Source of the DNA: an uncultured Ruminococcus sp.
Lineage (GTDB): Bacteria; Bacillota; Clostridia; Oscillospirales; Ruminococcaceae
Direction: 5' to 3'
DNA: 49,548 nt
NCBI GenBank assembly: GCA_947627175.1
Contig: CANQVA010000015.1
Location: 1-49,548 of the forward strand
Made by a program: the position numbers and the translations under genes. Below the pieces are notes generated by a model. It made no database searches, was not told the origin of the DNA, and worked only from the letters and a program-made list of their open reading frames with translations. Of this stretch, positions 26,472 through 36,234 are shown one piece after another (position 1 is the stretch's first letter; each line of letters starts with the position of its first letter).

Positions 26472-26556
26472 TCTTATAATAACAGACATTCAGAAAAACA
26501 TTTTTCTGTACCGAAATTTTTTTAGCAATATTAAACATAAATTTAATAATTTTTTG

Positions 26557-26585
26557 TTGACAATATTTAAAAAAAGTTGTATAAT
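26557..26585 (+). promoter_or_regulatory. Consensus promoter of the CYTH-phoH-ybeY-era-recO-mutS2 operon
   Basis: TTGACA (26557-26562), 17 bases, TATAAT (26580-26585). Both hexamers are perfect. Confidence 0.85.
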
Positions 26586-26651
26586 ATATTTTGCAGTGGA
26601 TTATGCTGTTATTTCAATATTCTAAATTTTCGGTTACGGAGAAAATTGACT

Positions 26652-27158
26652 ATGATTAAAGGATACGAAATTGAGAGAAAATTTCTTGTAAAACAGCCTG
26701 ATACTGATATTCTTGATGTTAAAAGAAAAATCAGTATCACTCAGACTTATCTTAAAAACGGCGAAAATAACGCTCAGCGGAGAGTCAGGCGTATAGTTGA
26801 CGGTGAAAACATCATATATACTTATACGGAAAAACTCTTTATAACAGCGGTAACACGCAAGGAAATGGAGTACGAAATTGACGAATCAGAATACAACCGT
26901 CTTATTGTTCAGGCTTGTGAGGACTATTCGCCCATAAATAAAGTAAGGTACTGTTTTGATTATCAGAATCAGCTTTTTGAACTGGACGTGTATCCGTTTT
27001 CGGACAATCTCGCCATTATGGAAATTGAACTTGATTCTGAAGAACAGGAAATTTCTTTCCCCGACAATGTGACAATATTAAAGGAAGTCACAAGTGATTC
27101 AGACTATTCAAATGCATCTTTGGCAAATGCAGGAGCATTTCCTGAACAGTATATGTAA
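26652..27158 (+). CDS. CYTH-domain (triphosphate tunnel) protein
   Basis: 168 residues from the ATG at 26652. The N-terminus GYEIERKFLV carries the ExExK signature, and a series of Arg/Lys/Glu strands (QRRVRRI, YTEKLF, EMEYEID, IMEIELD) forms the acidic-basic tunnel. Family members hydrolyse inorganic or organic triphosphates, and a few make cAMP. ACGGAGAAA precedes the start. phoH begins 25 bases after its stop, so it is the first gene of the operon. Confidence 0.87.
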   Translation: MIKGYEIERKFLVKQPDTDILDVKRKISITQTYLKNGENNAQRRVRRIVDGENIIYTYTEKLFITAVTRKEMEYEIDESEYNRLIVQACEDYSPINKVRYCFDYQNQLFELDVYPFSDNLAIMEIELDSEEQEISFPDNVTILKEVTSDSDYSNASLANAGAFPEQYM

Positions 27159-27183
27159 AATGCACAGAAACGGAGATTTTTTG

Positions 27184-28155
27184 ATGTCGGAAAAAGTTAT
27201 ACCAATTGAAAATCAAGAACAGGTTTCAGAACTGTTCGGCAGACTTGACAACAATATAACACGTATTCAGAAAGAATACAATGTTGCTGTAGTGAGCAGG
27301 GACGGCTTTATTAAAATAATAGGAGATGAAAATAATATATCCAAAGCCGAAAAAGCGGTAAAAGTTCTTATAAAAATGTCATCAGGCGGTCAGCCCCTCA
27401 GCGAACAGACTGTAAGATATGTAACTTCAATGACGGCTGATGGTGCTATTGAACAGCTTGAAGAACTGAAAGGTGACGGGATATGTCTTACAGCATCAGG
27501 AAAAATCCTCAGAGCAAGAACAGTCGGTCAGAAGAGATATGTTGATGCAATAAAGAATAATACGATAGTTCTCGGCATAGGCCCTGCGGGGACGGGAAAA
27601 ACATATCTTGCAGTCGCTATGGCAGTAAAGGCTTTCCGTGAACATAAGGTGAAAAAAATTATTCTTACACGCCCCGCCGTTGAAGCAGGTGAAAAACTCG
27701 GTTTTCTTCCGGGAGATTTGCAAGATAAAGTAGACCCATATCTCAGACCGCTTTATGATGCACTTTTTGATATGTTCGGTTCTGAAAATTTTTCAAGGTA
27801 TATGGAAAAGGAAATTATCGAAGTTGCTCCGCTTGCTTACATGAGAGGGAGAACTCTCGATGAGGCTTTCATTATTCTTGATGAGGCACAGAATACAACG
27901 TCTGAACAGATAAAGATGTTTCTTACACGTCTTGGAAATGAAAGCAGAATGGTCATTACAGGCGATATAACGCAGATTGATTTGCCTGATACAAGAAAGT
28001 CGGGGCTTGTTGAGGCAGTTAAAGTTCTTCATGGTATTGACGGAATAGAAATTCACAGATTTACTGACAAAGACGTAGTACGCCACAGACTTGTGCAGGA
28101 TATTATCAGAGCGTACGAAAAGTACAATGAAGGGAGAATGAAAAATCATGGCTAA
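27184..28155 (+). CDS. phoH: PhoH-like ATPase
   Basis: 323 residues from the ATG at 27184, with ACGGAGA upstream. A short KH-like N-terminal domain is followed by the P-loop IGPAGTGKTYLAVAMA, the RPAVEAGEKLGFLPGD block, PLAYMRGRTL, the Walker B IILDEAQN and the sensor ITGDITQIDLP. It is the YbeZ type of PhoH, which partners YbeY in rRNA processing; ybeY is the next gene and overlaps its 3' end by 8 bases. Confidence 0.94.
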   Translation: MSEKVIPIENQEQVSELFGRLDNNITRIQKEYNVAVVSRDGFIKIIGDENNISKAEKAVKVLIKMSSGGQPLSEQTVRYVTSMTADGAIEQLEELKGDGICLTASGKILRARTVGQKRYVDAIKNNTIVLGIGPAGTGKTYLAVAMAVKAFREHKVKKIILTRPAVEAGEKLGFLPGDLQDKVDPYLRPLYDALFDMFGSENFSRYMEKEIIEVAPLAYMRGRTLDEAFIILDEAQNTTSEQIKMFLTRLGNESRMVITGDITQIDLPDTRKSGLVEAVKVLHGIDGIEIHRFTDKDVVRHRLVQDIIRAYEKYNEGRMKNHG

Positions 28156-28660
28156 ATTAAAAGTTTATGTAAAAAATAATCAGACAGAGGTGAAAGTGCC
28201 TGTAGGAATAAGACTTCTCATAAGAAGATGCTGTCAGGCAGTCCTCATAACCGAAAATTTCGGGAAAGATGCAGAGGTAAGCGTTTCATTTGTCAGCAAC
28301 GATGAAATAAAAAATTTAAACAAAATCTACAGAAATAAGGACAGCGTAACAGATGTTCTTTCATTCCCTCTTACAAGTGAGGACGGCACAGTTGAAATTA
28401 ACCCCGAAACAAAGGCAATACAACTCGGCGATATTGTCATTTCACTTGAAACAGCAGTAAAACAGGCACAGAATTATGGACATTCCCTTGAACGTGAAGT
28501 GGGATTTCTTACGGTTCATTCAATGCTTCATCTTCTCGGATATGACCACGAAACAAGTCAGCTTGACCAGAGAATTATGCGTGAAAAAGAAGAATCTGTA
28601 CTTGAAAAACTCGGAATTTCCAGAGATGCAACATTTGTAATACCGGAGGGCAACAATTGA
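28148..28660 (+). CDS. ybeY: Endoribonuclease YbeY (rRNA maturation factor)
   Basis: 170 residues. It holds the metal-binding motif HSMLHLLGYDHE (HxxxHxxGxDH), the upstream VSFVSNDEIKNLNKIYRNKDSVTDVLSF type region and LGDIVIS. It matures the 16S rRNA 3' end and takes part in ribosome quality control. It overlaps phoH at its start, and its TGA overlaps the era ATG as TGATG. Confidence 0.95.
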   Translation: MAKLKVYVKNNQTEVKVPVGIRLLIRRCCQAVLITENFGKDAEVSVSFVSNDEIKNLNKIYRNKDSVTDVLSFPLTSEDGTVEINPETKAIQLGDIVISLETAVKQAQNYGHSLEREVGFLTVHSMLHLLGYDHETSQLDQRIMREKEESVLEKLGISRDATFVIPEGNN

Positions 28661-29553
28661 TGTCAAGAACTGCTTTTGTTACCATTGCAGGAAGAACCAA
28701 TGCCGGAAAGTCTTCACTGCTTAATGCTGTTGTCGGGGAAAAAATAGCATCTGTCAGCAATAAACCGCAAACTACACGCACACGTATTACAGGAATAAAA
28801 AATATTGATGATGTTCAGCTTGTATTTTTCGATACTCCCGGACTTCATAAACCCATCAATAAATTAAGTGAACATATGCTTGATACGGTAAAACAATCTG
28901 TAAGTGACATTGATGCTGTTGTTTTTGTCATGGACTGCACGAAAAAAATAAATGAGCAGGAAATAAAACTTCTTAAATCAATGAATGAATCAAAAATGCC
29001 TGTTATACTTGTAATAAACAAAATTGATCTTCTGAAAAGTATGGACGAACTTGCTCCGATTATATCTTATATTACTTCACAGATAGAATGTCAGGCGGTA
29101 GTACCTGTTAGTGTTACTGAGGGAAACGGTGTTGATATAGTCATTGATGAAATAATAAAACTTTCAGAGGAGTCTGTTCACTTTTTTCCTGATGATATGA
29201 TTACAGACCAGTCTGAAAAAGTTCTTGTAGGTGAAATAATCCGTGAAAAACTTCTTATGTTGCTTAAAGATGAAGTACCACACGGCATAGCTGTTGTTGT
29301 TGAGGAAATGAAAGAACGTGACAACAAAGACATACTTGACATTTCTGCTGTTATATACTGCGAAAAGGAATCACACAAGGGCATAATTATCGGAAAAGGC
29401 GGTGCAATGCTGAAAAAAGCGTCTACAATGGTTCGTATAGAACTTGAAGATTTTTTTCAGATTAAAGTAAACCTGAAATGTTGGGTAAAGGTAAAAGAAG
29501 ATTGGCGTAACCGTGAAAATCTTATCAGAAGTTTCGGATTGTCCGAAAAGTAA
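28660..29553 (+). CDS. era: GTPase Era
   Basis: 297 residues from the ATG at 28660, with GGAGGG 9 bases upstream. G1 GRTNAGKS, G2 QTTRTRITGI, G3 DTPGLHKP, G4 NKID. A C-terminal KH domain has GIIIGKGGAMLKK and ends with CWVKVKEDW and FGLSEK. Era binds the 16S rRNA 3' end in 30S assembly. The ybeY-era order matches related Firmicutes. Confidence 0.96.
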   Translation: MSRTAFVTIAGRTNAGKSSLLNAVVGEKIASVSNKPQTTRTRITGIKNIDDVQLVFFDTPGLHKPINKLSEHMLDTVKQSVSDIDAVVFVMDCTKKINEQEIKLLKSMNESKMPVILVINKIDLLKSMDELAPIISYITSQIECQAVVPVSVTEGNGVDIVIDEIIKLSEESVHFFPDDMITDQSEKVLVGEIIREKLLMLLKDEVPHGIAVVVEEMKERDNKDILDISAVIYCEKESHKGIIIGKGGAMLKKASTMVRIELEDFFQIKVNLKCWVKVKEDWRNRENLIRSFGLSEK

Positions 29554-29556
29554 TAT

Positions 29557-30300
29557 ATGACAACAGTAAAAGGTATAGTTATAAAAGAACGTACTGCCGG
29601 TGAACAGGATAAATTTATTGATGTTCTTACGGAAGAATACGGAGTTATTGAATTAACTGTAAGAGGTGCAAAGAAAATCAGCGGAAAATCAGGTAGTTCT
29701 GTACAGCTTTTTGCATATTCAAATTTCTGTTACAGTCAGCGGGGAGAATATCTTATTTTGAACAGTGCCGAACCGATACGCATTTTTTACGGTTTAAGGG
29801 ATTCACTCACGAAAATTTCACTCGCTTCATATTTTGCGGACGTTCTGCGTTTCTGCATAAGTCCCGAAACTAACAGCGGAGATATTATGCGTCTTTTTCT
29901 TAATACTCTCCATTACCTTGAAAAAAATCTGCGTAACGAAAAAATGCTTAAATCAATATTTGAACTCCGTCTTATGTCCGAAATCGGATTTATGCCTGAT
30001 GTTCTTGCGTGCCGTGAATGCGGACTTTTTGAACCGGCGGAACTTTTTTTCAGTGTACGGGAAAGCTGTTTTTATTGTAAAGACTGTTTTCATGGAAATG
30101 CTGATGAATGGTATAAAATTAAAATATCCGTTCTAAGTGCAATAAGGCATATACTTCTTTCAGATTTTGACAGACTGTATAATTTCAGAACGTCTGACGA
30201 AACTATGGACAGGCTTTCAATTATCGCTGAAAATTACCTTGTCTTACATCTTGAAAGAAATTTCCGTACACTTGATTTTTACAAATCATTGAAAATATAA
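29557..30300 (+). CDS. recO: DNA repair protein RecO
   Basis: 247 residues. The N-terminal OB-fold reads TVKGIVIKERTAGEQDKFIDVLT...GVIELTVRGAKK. A helical part follows, with a zinc site made of CRECG and YCKDC. RecO anneals single strands and loads RecA with RecR. It starts 3 bases after era. Confidence 0.93.
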   Translation: MTTVKGIVIKERTAGEQDKFIDVLTEEYGVIELTVRGAKKISGKSGSSVQLFAYSNFCYSQRGEYLILNSAEPIRIFYGLRDSLTKISLASYFADVLRFCISPETNSGDIMRLFLNTLHYLEKNLRNEKMLKSIFELRLMSEIGFMPDVLACRECGLFEPAELFFSVRESCFYCKDCFHGNADEWYKIKISVLSAIRHILLSDFDRLYNFRTSDETMDRLSIIAENYLVLHLERNFRTLDFYKSLKI

Positions 30301-30315
30301 TTAAAGGTAAAATAT

Positions 30316-32700
30316 ATGAATGAATATCTCAGAACACTTGAACTTGATAAAATCCTTGAAATGCTTGCAGACCTGACTTCAAATGAAGAAACAAGAAAAA
30401 TGGCACTTGCCGTCCGTCCTGATAATGATTTAGGGCGTGTGCGTTATGAGTGTCTTAAAACTTCACAGGCGTTCAGTCTTTCGGTACAATTCGGAACTCC
30501 GCCGTTCAGCAGTTTCAAGGATATTACGGCATTAGTTGCCCGTGCAAAGTCGGGAGCAGTTATTTCTTTGCGTGACCTTATGGACATTGCCGCTATGCTT
30601 CGTCAAATAAAGGGGCTTGCGGATTGGTACAGTCATTGCGAAAATATTGAAACAGAACTTGATTATCTTTTCTCACGTCTTGCACCTAACGACTGGTTGC
30701 TTGAAAAACTTGAACGCTCAATTATTTCTGAAAATGAAATTTCAGATGCCGCAAGCCCTGAACTTTCAGCTATAAGACGAAAGATAAACCGTGCAGAAAT
30801 GCAGTTGAGGGAAACACTTGACAAAATGGTAAAAAATAAGTCTATACAGCAGTATTTGCAGGAAAGTAACGTCACTATAAGAGACGGTCGTTTTGTACTT
30901 CCTGTAAAATCTGAATACAGGGGACAGGTCAGCGGTCTTATTCATGATACTTCGGCAACGGGGCAGACAATATTTATTGAACCTATGGCAATTGTTGAGG
31001 CTAATAATGACATACGCATTCTCGAAGGAAAAGAGCAGGAGGAAATTGAAAGAATTATCCGTGAACTTTGTCGTGAATGCGGTGAATATGCGGACGTTCT
31101 TTGTGAAAATTATAAAATCTGTGCAGAACTTAATCTTTATTTTGCAAAGTCACGTCTTGCCGAAAAACTCAACTGTTCACTTCCTGAAATCACCGACGAC
31201 GGCAGAATGAATCTTAAAAAAGCACGTCATCCGCTTATTGACCGCAAAAAAGCCGTTCCCGTAAATCTTTCGCTCGGAAACGAATACAGCACGCTTATAA
31301 TAACAGGTCCTAATACGGGAGGAAAAACTGTTGCTTTAAAAACAGCAGGACTTCTCAGTGCAATGACTATGTGCGGACTTATGATACCCGTTGCAGATGG
31401 TAGCAGTATTTCAGTTTTTGACCATATACTCGCAGATATAGGCGACAGTCAAAGCATAGAACAGAATCTTTCAACATTCTCCGCACATACAAACAATGTT
31501 ATTAAAATTATTGAAACTGCTGATGAAAATTCACTCGTTCTTCTTGACGAACTCGGTTCAGGCACAGACCCTGTTGAGGGTTCGGCTCTTGCAGTTGCAG
31601 TAATAAAACGTCTGATTTCGTCAGGTGCTAAAACAATGGTAACAACGCATTATCAGGAACTTAAAATATTCGCAATTGATAGTCCATATGTTGAAAATGC
31701 ATCTTGCGAATTTGATATTGAAACTCTCCGTCCTACTTACAGACTTATAGTCGGTTCTCCCGGAAAGTCAAATGCCTTTGCAATTTCTGAAAGTCTGGGT
31801 ATGCCGTCGGATATAATTGAAGATGCAAAATCGCAGGTGAGTGAATCGGACAGCCGCCTTGAAGAAGTTATTGGAAAGCTCGAATCAGCACGTATTGAAC
31901 TTGAACGTCAGAAAGAAGAAATTATTCGTCTGAAGGCAGAAGCACAGGAACATGAAGAAGTCCTTAGAAAAGAACGTGAAGAACTTGAAAAGTCAAAATC
32001 AGAGGAACTTGAAAAAGCACGTCTGCGTGCCATGACGATTATTGAACAGACTAAGGCAGAATCAAATGAACTTATTACCGAACTTGAACAGCTTAAAAAA
32101 GAAAAGGATAAAAAGAATTTCAGTGAAAGTGTTTCCGATGTAAAAGCAAGGTCTAAGCAGAGTTTCAATAAAATGTATGATACGGCGAATCCGATTGAAA
32201 GACATGACCCGAATGCAGATTATGTACTTCCACGAAAACTTAAACGTGGCGATACTGTTTATGTGGTTGACCTGCAAAGAAAAGGTATTATTTCAGGCGA
32301 CCCCGACGGCAGTGAATTTGTATTTGTACAAATGGGTGTTATGAAAACTAAAATGAATATTTCACGTCTGCGTCTTGAAGAGCCTGAAAAGGTAACATAT
32401 AATAAAAATAAACCGTTACGCAAGACAGGAAAAATCGGTGTAAAGGCGGAACGCCGTGGAAAAATGGAACTTGATATACGAGGTTGTGCGTGTGATGATG
32501 GCGTTTATCAGCTTGATGCATTTATTGACAGGGCTGTAATGTCTAATATTTCTATGGTGACTATTATTCATGGTAAAGGTACAGGCGTTCTCAGACAGGC
32601 AGTGCAGAACCGTCTTAAATCTCACCCATCAGTTAAAAGTTACCGTTCAGGAGTTTTCGGAGAGGGAGAAGACGGCGTTACAATAGCTGAACTTAAATAA
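30316..32700 (+). CDS. mutS2: Endonuclease/ribosome-rescue ATPase MutS2
   Basis: 794 residues. The core/lever domain begins YLRTLELDKILEML; the ATPase has ITGPNTGGKTVALKT (Walker A), LLDELGSGTDPVEG (Walker B) and TTHYQELK. A long coiled coil (about 510-620) is followed by a KOW-like segment and a C-terminal Smr domain (LDIRGC, IHGKGTGVLR). Known roles are suppression of recombination and splitting of collided ribosomes. It is the last gene of the operon. An AT-only weak inverted repeat follows the stop. Confidence 0.96.
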   Translation: MNEYLRTLELDKILEMLADLTSNEETRKMALAVRPDNDLGRVRYECLKTSQAFSLSVQFGTPPFSSFKDITALVARAKSGAVISLRDLMDIAAMLRQIKGLADWYSHCENIETELDYLFSRLAPNDWLLEKLERSIISENEISDAASPELSAIRRKINRAEMQLRETLDKMVKNKSIQQYLQESNVTIRDGRFVLPVKSEYRGQVSGLIHDTSATGQTIFIEPMAIVEANNDIRILEGKEQEEIERIIRELCRECGEYADVLCENYKICAELNLYFAKSRLAEKLNCSLPEITDDGRMNLKKARHPLIDRKKAVPVNLSLGNEYSTLIITGPNTGGKTVALKTAGLLSAMTMCGLMIPVADGSSISVFDHILADIGDSQSIEQNLSTFSAHTNNVIKIIETADENSLVLLDELGSGTDPVEGSALAVAVIKRLISSGAKTMVTTHYQELKIFAIDSPYVENASCEFDIETLRPTYRLIVGSPGKSNAFAISESLGMPSDIIEDAKSQVSESDSRLEEVIGKLESARIELERQKEEIIRLKAEAQEHEEVLRKEREELEKSKSEELEKARLRAMTIIEQTKAESNELITELEQLKKEKDKKNFSESVSDVKARSKQSFNKMYDTANPIERHDPNADYVLPRKLKRGDTVYVVDLQRKGIISGDPDGSEFVFVQMGVMKTKMNISRLRLEEPEKVTYNKNKPLRKTGKIGVKAERRGKMELDIRGCACDDGVYQLDAFIDRAVMSNISMVTIIHGKGTGVLRQAVQNRLKSHPSVKSYRSGVFGEGEDGVTIAELK

Positions 32701-32766
32701 TATTTATTATTTTTTTGTTTATTAAAAACATAAAAAAATAAATTTTAAAAAAATTTCGATTAACTC

Positions 32767-32795
32767 TTGACAAGGTTTATAAAATATGATAAAAT
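32767..32795 (+). promoter_or_regulatory. Promoter of the speD leader / polyamine operon
   Basis: TTGACA (32767-32772), 17 bases, TAAAAT (32790-32795). Transcription is expected to start near 32802. Confidence 0.75.
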
Positions 32796-32801
32796 AATAC
32801 A

Positions 32802-33076
32802 AATTGCAGAAGCTTCGGTTTCATATATCACTGTTGCGGAAATATTACGGAGCAGTGAGGCAAGATTTTTTAGCCGGCAATGTTGAATTGCCTTATTGAT
32901 TCGGTTTGTGCCGAGAAATTTTTATAAGTTTTCATCAGCTTGTGAAAGGTCAATAAGAGTAGTAAAAGGTATCTTTGCTTATATAGACTCTGAAGCCAAT
33001 ATGAAGTTATAATGCATAGGCATATGTATTTTTCATGCACGTATGGTTGATGAAATCTGTACGTGCATTTTATTTT
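32802..33076 (+). promoter_or_regulatory. Structured leader RNA upstream of speD (candidate riboswitch or attenuator)
   Basis: There is no ORF and many nested helices. A long-range closing stem TTCATAT/ATATGAA joins 32820-32826 to 32999-33005. Inside it are CACTG/CAGTG (32829-32833, 32853-32857); GGCAAT/ATTGCC with a five-base loop (32876-32892); CTTATTGA/TCAATAAG (32892-32899, 32950-32957), which encloses TCGG/CCGA (32901-32914) and TTTCA/TGAAA (32930-32947); and GAGT/ACTC around AAAG/CTTT (32957-32990). Two 3' hairpins follow, ATGCATA/TATGTAT (33012-33029) and a terminator. A multibranched fold ending in a terminator just before a biosynthetic operon is the usual riboswitch layout, but I do not recognise the class. 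It could also be a free-standing small RNA. Confidence 0.6.
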
Positions 33077-33078
33077 AT
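33035..33078 (+). terminator. Intrinsic terminator in the speD leader
   Basis: ATGCACGTA (33035-33043) pairs perfectly with TACGTGCAT (33060-33068), followed by TTTATTTTAT. It is 22 bases ahead of the speD ribosome site, so it is likely a conditional terminator or the end of a small RNA. Confidence 0.82.
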
Positions 33079-33100
33079 GTTATAACTTATGAGGTGAACT

Positions 33101-33883
33101 ATGGAAAATAAATTAAAGCTGTATGGATTCAATAATCTTACAAAATCACTCAGTTTCAATATATATGATGTCTGTTATGCGAAAACTCCAAAGGCTCAGC
33201 TTGATTATATAGCTTACATTGATGAGGCGTATAATTCAGAGCGTATAACGCACATAATTACAAATCTTACTAAAATGATAGGGGCTCAGGTGCTTAATAT
33301 TTCCAAACAGGATTACGACCCACAAGGAGCATCTGCGACGTTTCTCATTGCGGACGATACAATGATACCTGCCAAAAGTACGGAAACTGTTGCACATCTT
33401 GATAAAAGTCATGTGACAGTTCATACTTATCCCGAATATCACCCCGATACAAATATAGCAACGTTCAGAGTTGATATAGACGTTGCAACGTGCGGAAAAA
33501 TTACTCCTCTTACTGCCCTTGACTATCTTATAGGAAGTTTCGATTCCGATATAATTACAATGGATTACCGGGTGAGAGGATTTACAAGGAGTGTCGGCGG
33601 TAAAAAGCTATTTATTGACCATAATATAACATCTATTCAGGACTATATAGACAATGCTGTTTTGGATAGATATGATGCAGTGGACGTGAATGTATATCAG
33701 GCAAATATTTTTCACACTAAGATGCTTATAAAAGAAATAGAACTTCAGAATTATTTGTTTAATACAGATGTACGTGAACTTTCACCCCGTAACAGACTTG
33801 AAATAATGAATAGTCTACGTCGGGAGATGATAGAAATTTTCAGCGGAAGGAATGTTTTTGAAAATGGGTCTTTCACAGATTGA
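33101..33883 (+). CDS. speD: S-adenosylmethionine decarboxylase proenzyme
   Basis: 260 residues, close to the E. coli SpeD type (about 264) and not the short Bacillus type. The self-cleavage site is in [14 protein letters not shown]: Lys102-Ser103, with Ser103 becoming the pyruvoyl group. The blocks STCGKI-like [18 protein letters not shown] and [14 protein letters not shown] follow. It makes decarboxylated AdoMet, the aminopropyl donor for SpeE. GAGGTG lies ahead of the ATG. Its last 20 bases overlap speA. Confidence 0.95.
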   Translation: MENKLKLYGFNNLTKSLSFNIYDVCYAKTPKAQLDYIAYIDEAYNSERITHIITNLTKMIGAQVLNISKQDYDPQGASATFLIADDTMIPAKSTETVAHLDKSHVTVHTYPEYHPDTNIATFRVDIDVATCGKITPLTALDYLIGSFDSDIITMDYRVRGFTRSVGGKKLFIDHNITSIQDYIDNAVLDRYDAVDVNVYQANIFHTKMLIKEIELQNYLFNTDVRELSPRNRLEIMNSLRREMIEIFSGRNVFENGSFTD

Positions 33884-35309
33884 TGCACCGATTTATGAGG
33901 CTTTGAGAAAATTAAGACGTATGCGTGTAGTGCCGTTTGACGTGCCGGGTCATAAACGTGGGCGTGGAAATATGGAACTTACTGAATTTCTTGGTGAAGA
34001 CTGTATGAGTGTTGACGTAAATTCTATGAAACCGCTTGACAATTTATGTCACCCTGTTTCTGTAATTAAAGATGCTGAAATGCTTGCGGCACAGGCTTTC
34101 GGTGCGGAAAATGCGTTTTTCATGGTAGGCGGTACGACTTCGGCGGTACAGAGTATGATTATGTATGCCTGCAAAAGCGGGGACAAAATAATAATGCCTC
34201 GAAATGTTCATCGCAGTGCGATAAATGCACTTATTCTTTGTGACGCTGTACCCGTCTATGTAAATCCCGACGTTAATAAACAACTCGGAATATCTCTCGG
34301 AATGTCAGTGGAGCAGGTTGAAAAAGCTATTAAGGAAAATCCTGATGCTAAGGCGGTAATGGTAAATAATCCGACTTATTACGGAATATGTTCAGACCTT
34401 AAACGCATTACTGAAATCGCACACGCACACGGTATGCTTGTACTTGTTGATGAGGCTCATGGAACACATTTTTATTTCGGTGAGAATTTTCCGATAACTG
34501 CTATGAATGCCGGGGCTGATATATCATCTGTAAGTATGCACAAGTCGGGCGGAAGTCTTACACAGAGTTCTTTTCTGCTTATGGGCAAAAATATAAATGC
34601 CGGATATATGCGTCAGATTATTAACCTTACTCAGACAACAAGTGCTTCATATCTTCTTCTTTCAAGTCTTGATATTTCCCGTAAAAGGCTTGCTTTAAGC
34701 GGACGTGAAATATTTGCGGAAACTGTTGAAATGGCAGAGTATGCACGTTCCGAAATAAACGAAATAGGCGGTTATTATGCTTACTCAAAAGAATTGATAA
34801 ACGGCGACAGTATATATGATTTTGACGTATCGAAACTATCGGTTTATACTTTACCGGTGGGACTTGCAGGAATTGAAGTATATGACTTGCTCCGTGATGA
34901 ATATGATATACAGATAGAATTTGGTGATATTGGAAATATTCTTGCATATATTTCAGTTGGTGACAGAAAGCGTGACATAGAGCGTCTTATAAGTGCAATG
35001 TCAGAGATAAAAAGACGTTTTGGAAAATCGGGAGCAGGTATGCTTACACAGGAATATATAACACCGATAGTTGCGGAAACTCCACGGCGTGCTTTCTATG
35101 CGGACAAAATTTCATTACCGCTTGAAAAATCAGCCGGACGTGTTTGCAGTGAATTTGTAATGTGTTATCCGCCCGGAATACCTATACTTGCCCCCGGTGA
35201 ACTAATAACAGATGAAATTATTGAATATATAAAATATGCAAAAGATAAAGGCTGTTCAATGACAGGTACAGAAGATATTAACATTGAGTATCTGAATGTA
35301 ATTGTATGA
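33864..35309 (+). CDS. speA: Orn/Lys/Arg decarboxylase, probable arginine decarboxylase
   Basis: 481 residues from the ATG at 33864; a TTG at 33858 is better placed for the GGAAGG site and cannot be excluded. This is the aspartate-aminotransferase-fold type found in Bacillus. [11 protein letters not shown] at the N-terminus, [12 protein letters not shown] for PLP phosphate, LVDEAHGTH and [13 protein letters not shown] with the PLP Lys227. Arginine is the likeliest substrate because an agmatinase is encoded downstream; lysine cannot be excluded. Confidence 0.88.
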   Translation: MGLSQIDAPIYEALRKLRRMRVVPFDVPGHKRGRGNMELTEFLGEDCMSVDVNSMKPLDNLCHPVSVIKDAEMLAAQAFGAENAFFMVGGTTSAVQSMIMYACKSGDKIIMPRNVHRSAINALILCDAVPVYVNPDVNKQLGISLGMSVEQVEKAIKENPDAKAVMVNNPTYYGICSDLKRITEIAHAHGMLVLVDEAHGTHFYFGENFPITAMNAGADISSVSMHKSGGSLTQSSFLLMGKNINAGYMRQIINLTQTTSASYLLLSSLDISRKRLALSGREIFAETVEMAEYARSEINEIGGYYAYSKELINGDSIYDFDVSKLSVYTLPVGLAGIEVYDLLRDEYDIQIEFGDIGNILAYISVGDRKRDIERLISAMSEIKRRFGKSGAGMLTQEYITPIVAETPRRAFYADKISLPLEKSAGRVCSEFVMCYPPGIPILAPGELITDEIIEYIKYAKDKGCSMTGTEDINIEYLNVIV

Positions 35310-35316
35310 GGTAATT

Positions 35317-35727
35317 ATGAAATTTAATTTTATTTTTCTTGTTATTGTTGATATTATTTCAATAGTGGTTGCATATGGAAGTATTATTGAAATAAAAGGC
35401 ATTATTTCATATTTAATATTTGCAGTACCTTTTGTGTTGAATATAGTTTTGATTAAAAAATATGAAAAACTTTTTCATCAATTATTATTAGCATTTATTA
35501 TATTTGTGTATCTTAGTACAGGTGTAATATTTCTGATACGTGAGGACGGAAGAAAAATTATCAATCAGATAAAAAGTGATAAATACATTTATTTGACTTA
35601 TGAAGTCAACCCCGGAGCTATGGGACATATTTCATATATAGATAAAGTATATTACAGTTTGATTGATACGGATTTTCTGACAGTACGCATTGTGAAAAAT
35701 GAAAAACATTACAGATACAGGGGCTGA
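35317..35727 (+). CDS. Small membrane protein, unrecognised
   Basis: 136 residues from the ATG at 35317; GAGG lies just upstream and partly overlaps the speA stop. Three hydrophobic segments (about 3-22, 29-47, 55-76), then a short polar tail with YEVNPGAMGHISYIDKVYY. No known family. It sits inside the polyamine operon and could be an unrelated passenger or a membrane partner. Confidence 0.6.
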   Translation: MKFNFIFLVIVDIISIVVAYGSIIEIKGIISYLIFAVPFVLNIVLIKKYEKLFHQLLLAFIIFVYLSTGVIFLIREDGRKIINQIKSDKYIYLTYEVNPGAMGHISYIDKVYYSLIDTDFLTVRIVKNEKHYRYRG

Positions 35728-35768
35728 AAATTAACTTGATAATTACATAAAGTATAAGGGGCAGGATT

Positions 35769-36200
35769 ATGGCAAAAAATTTAAAGTTTTCACCGAAAGC
35801 AATCGGATTCATTTTTACATTCGTTTCACTTATAGTTATTGTCATGGGTGTTTGTTTAAACATAAACAATAAAAAGCTGAAAGAAAGGTGTACAGATACT
35901 GTTACAGCATCAGTTGTTGAAAATATCATAGAAAATACCCGGAAAGAAATAGAAAACAGTTACTACAGACCTGTTTTCGATTTCACTTACAACGGGAATC
36001 ATTACAGAGTTAAAAGCAATACATCTCAAAAACCGGCTCTTTTTGAATTAGGTGAAAAAACGGAATTAAAGATAAATCCTTCAGACCCGAATGAATTTTA
36101 TGTGCCTGCTGATAAGAAACAAGACAATTCCGGAACAATATGTATAGCGGTTGGTGCTGTTTTTCTGATAATAGGAGTAATCGCTGTAATAAAACGTTAA
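35769..36200 (+). CDS. DUF3592-type membrane protein
   Basis: 143 residues. An N-terminal TM segment (about 12-33), an extracytoplasmic part with YRPVFDFTYNGNHYRVKSN and LKINPSDPNEFYV, which is the DUF3592 pattern, and a C-terminal TM (about 122-140). The function of the family is unknown. GGGGCAGG stands ahead of the ATG. Confidence 0.7.
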   Translation: MAKNLKFSPKAIGFIFTFVSLIVIVMGVCLNINNKKLKERCTDTVTASVVENIIENTRKEIENSYYRPVFDFTYNGNHYRVKSNTSQKPALFELGEKTELKINPSDPNEFYVPADKKQDNSGTICIAVGAVFLIIGVIAVIKR

Positions 36201-36234
36201 TTACAAATTATAAAAAAACAGGAGGGATTTTTTT

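Noticed and set aside
32802..33076. T-box, 6S RNA, tmRNA or RNase P RNA
   Set aside because: The T-box TGGNACCGCG motif, the tmRNA ends and the RNase P core are absent; the 6S single long-hairpin layout is not seen. Unknown class is the honest label.
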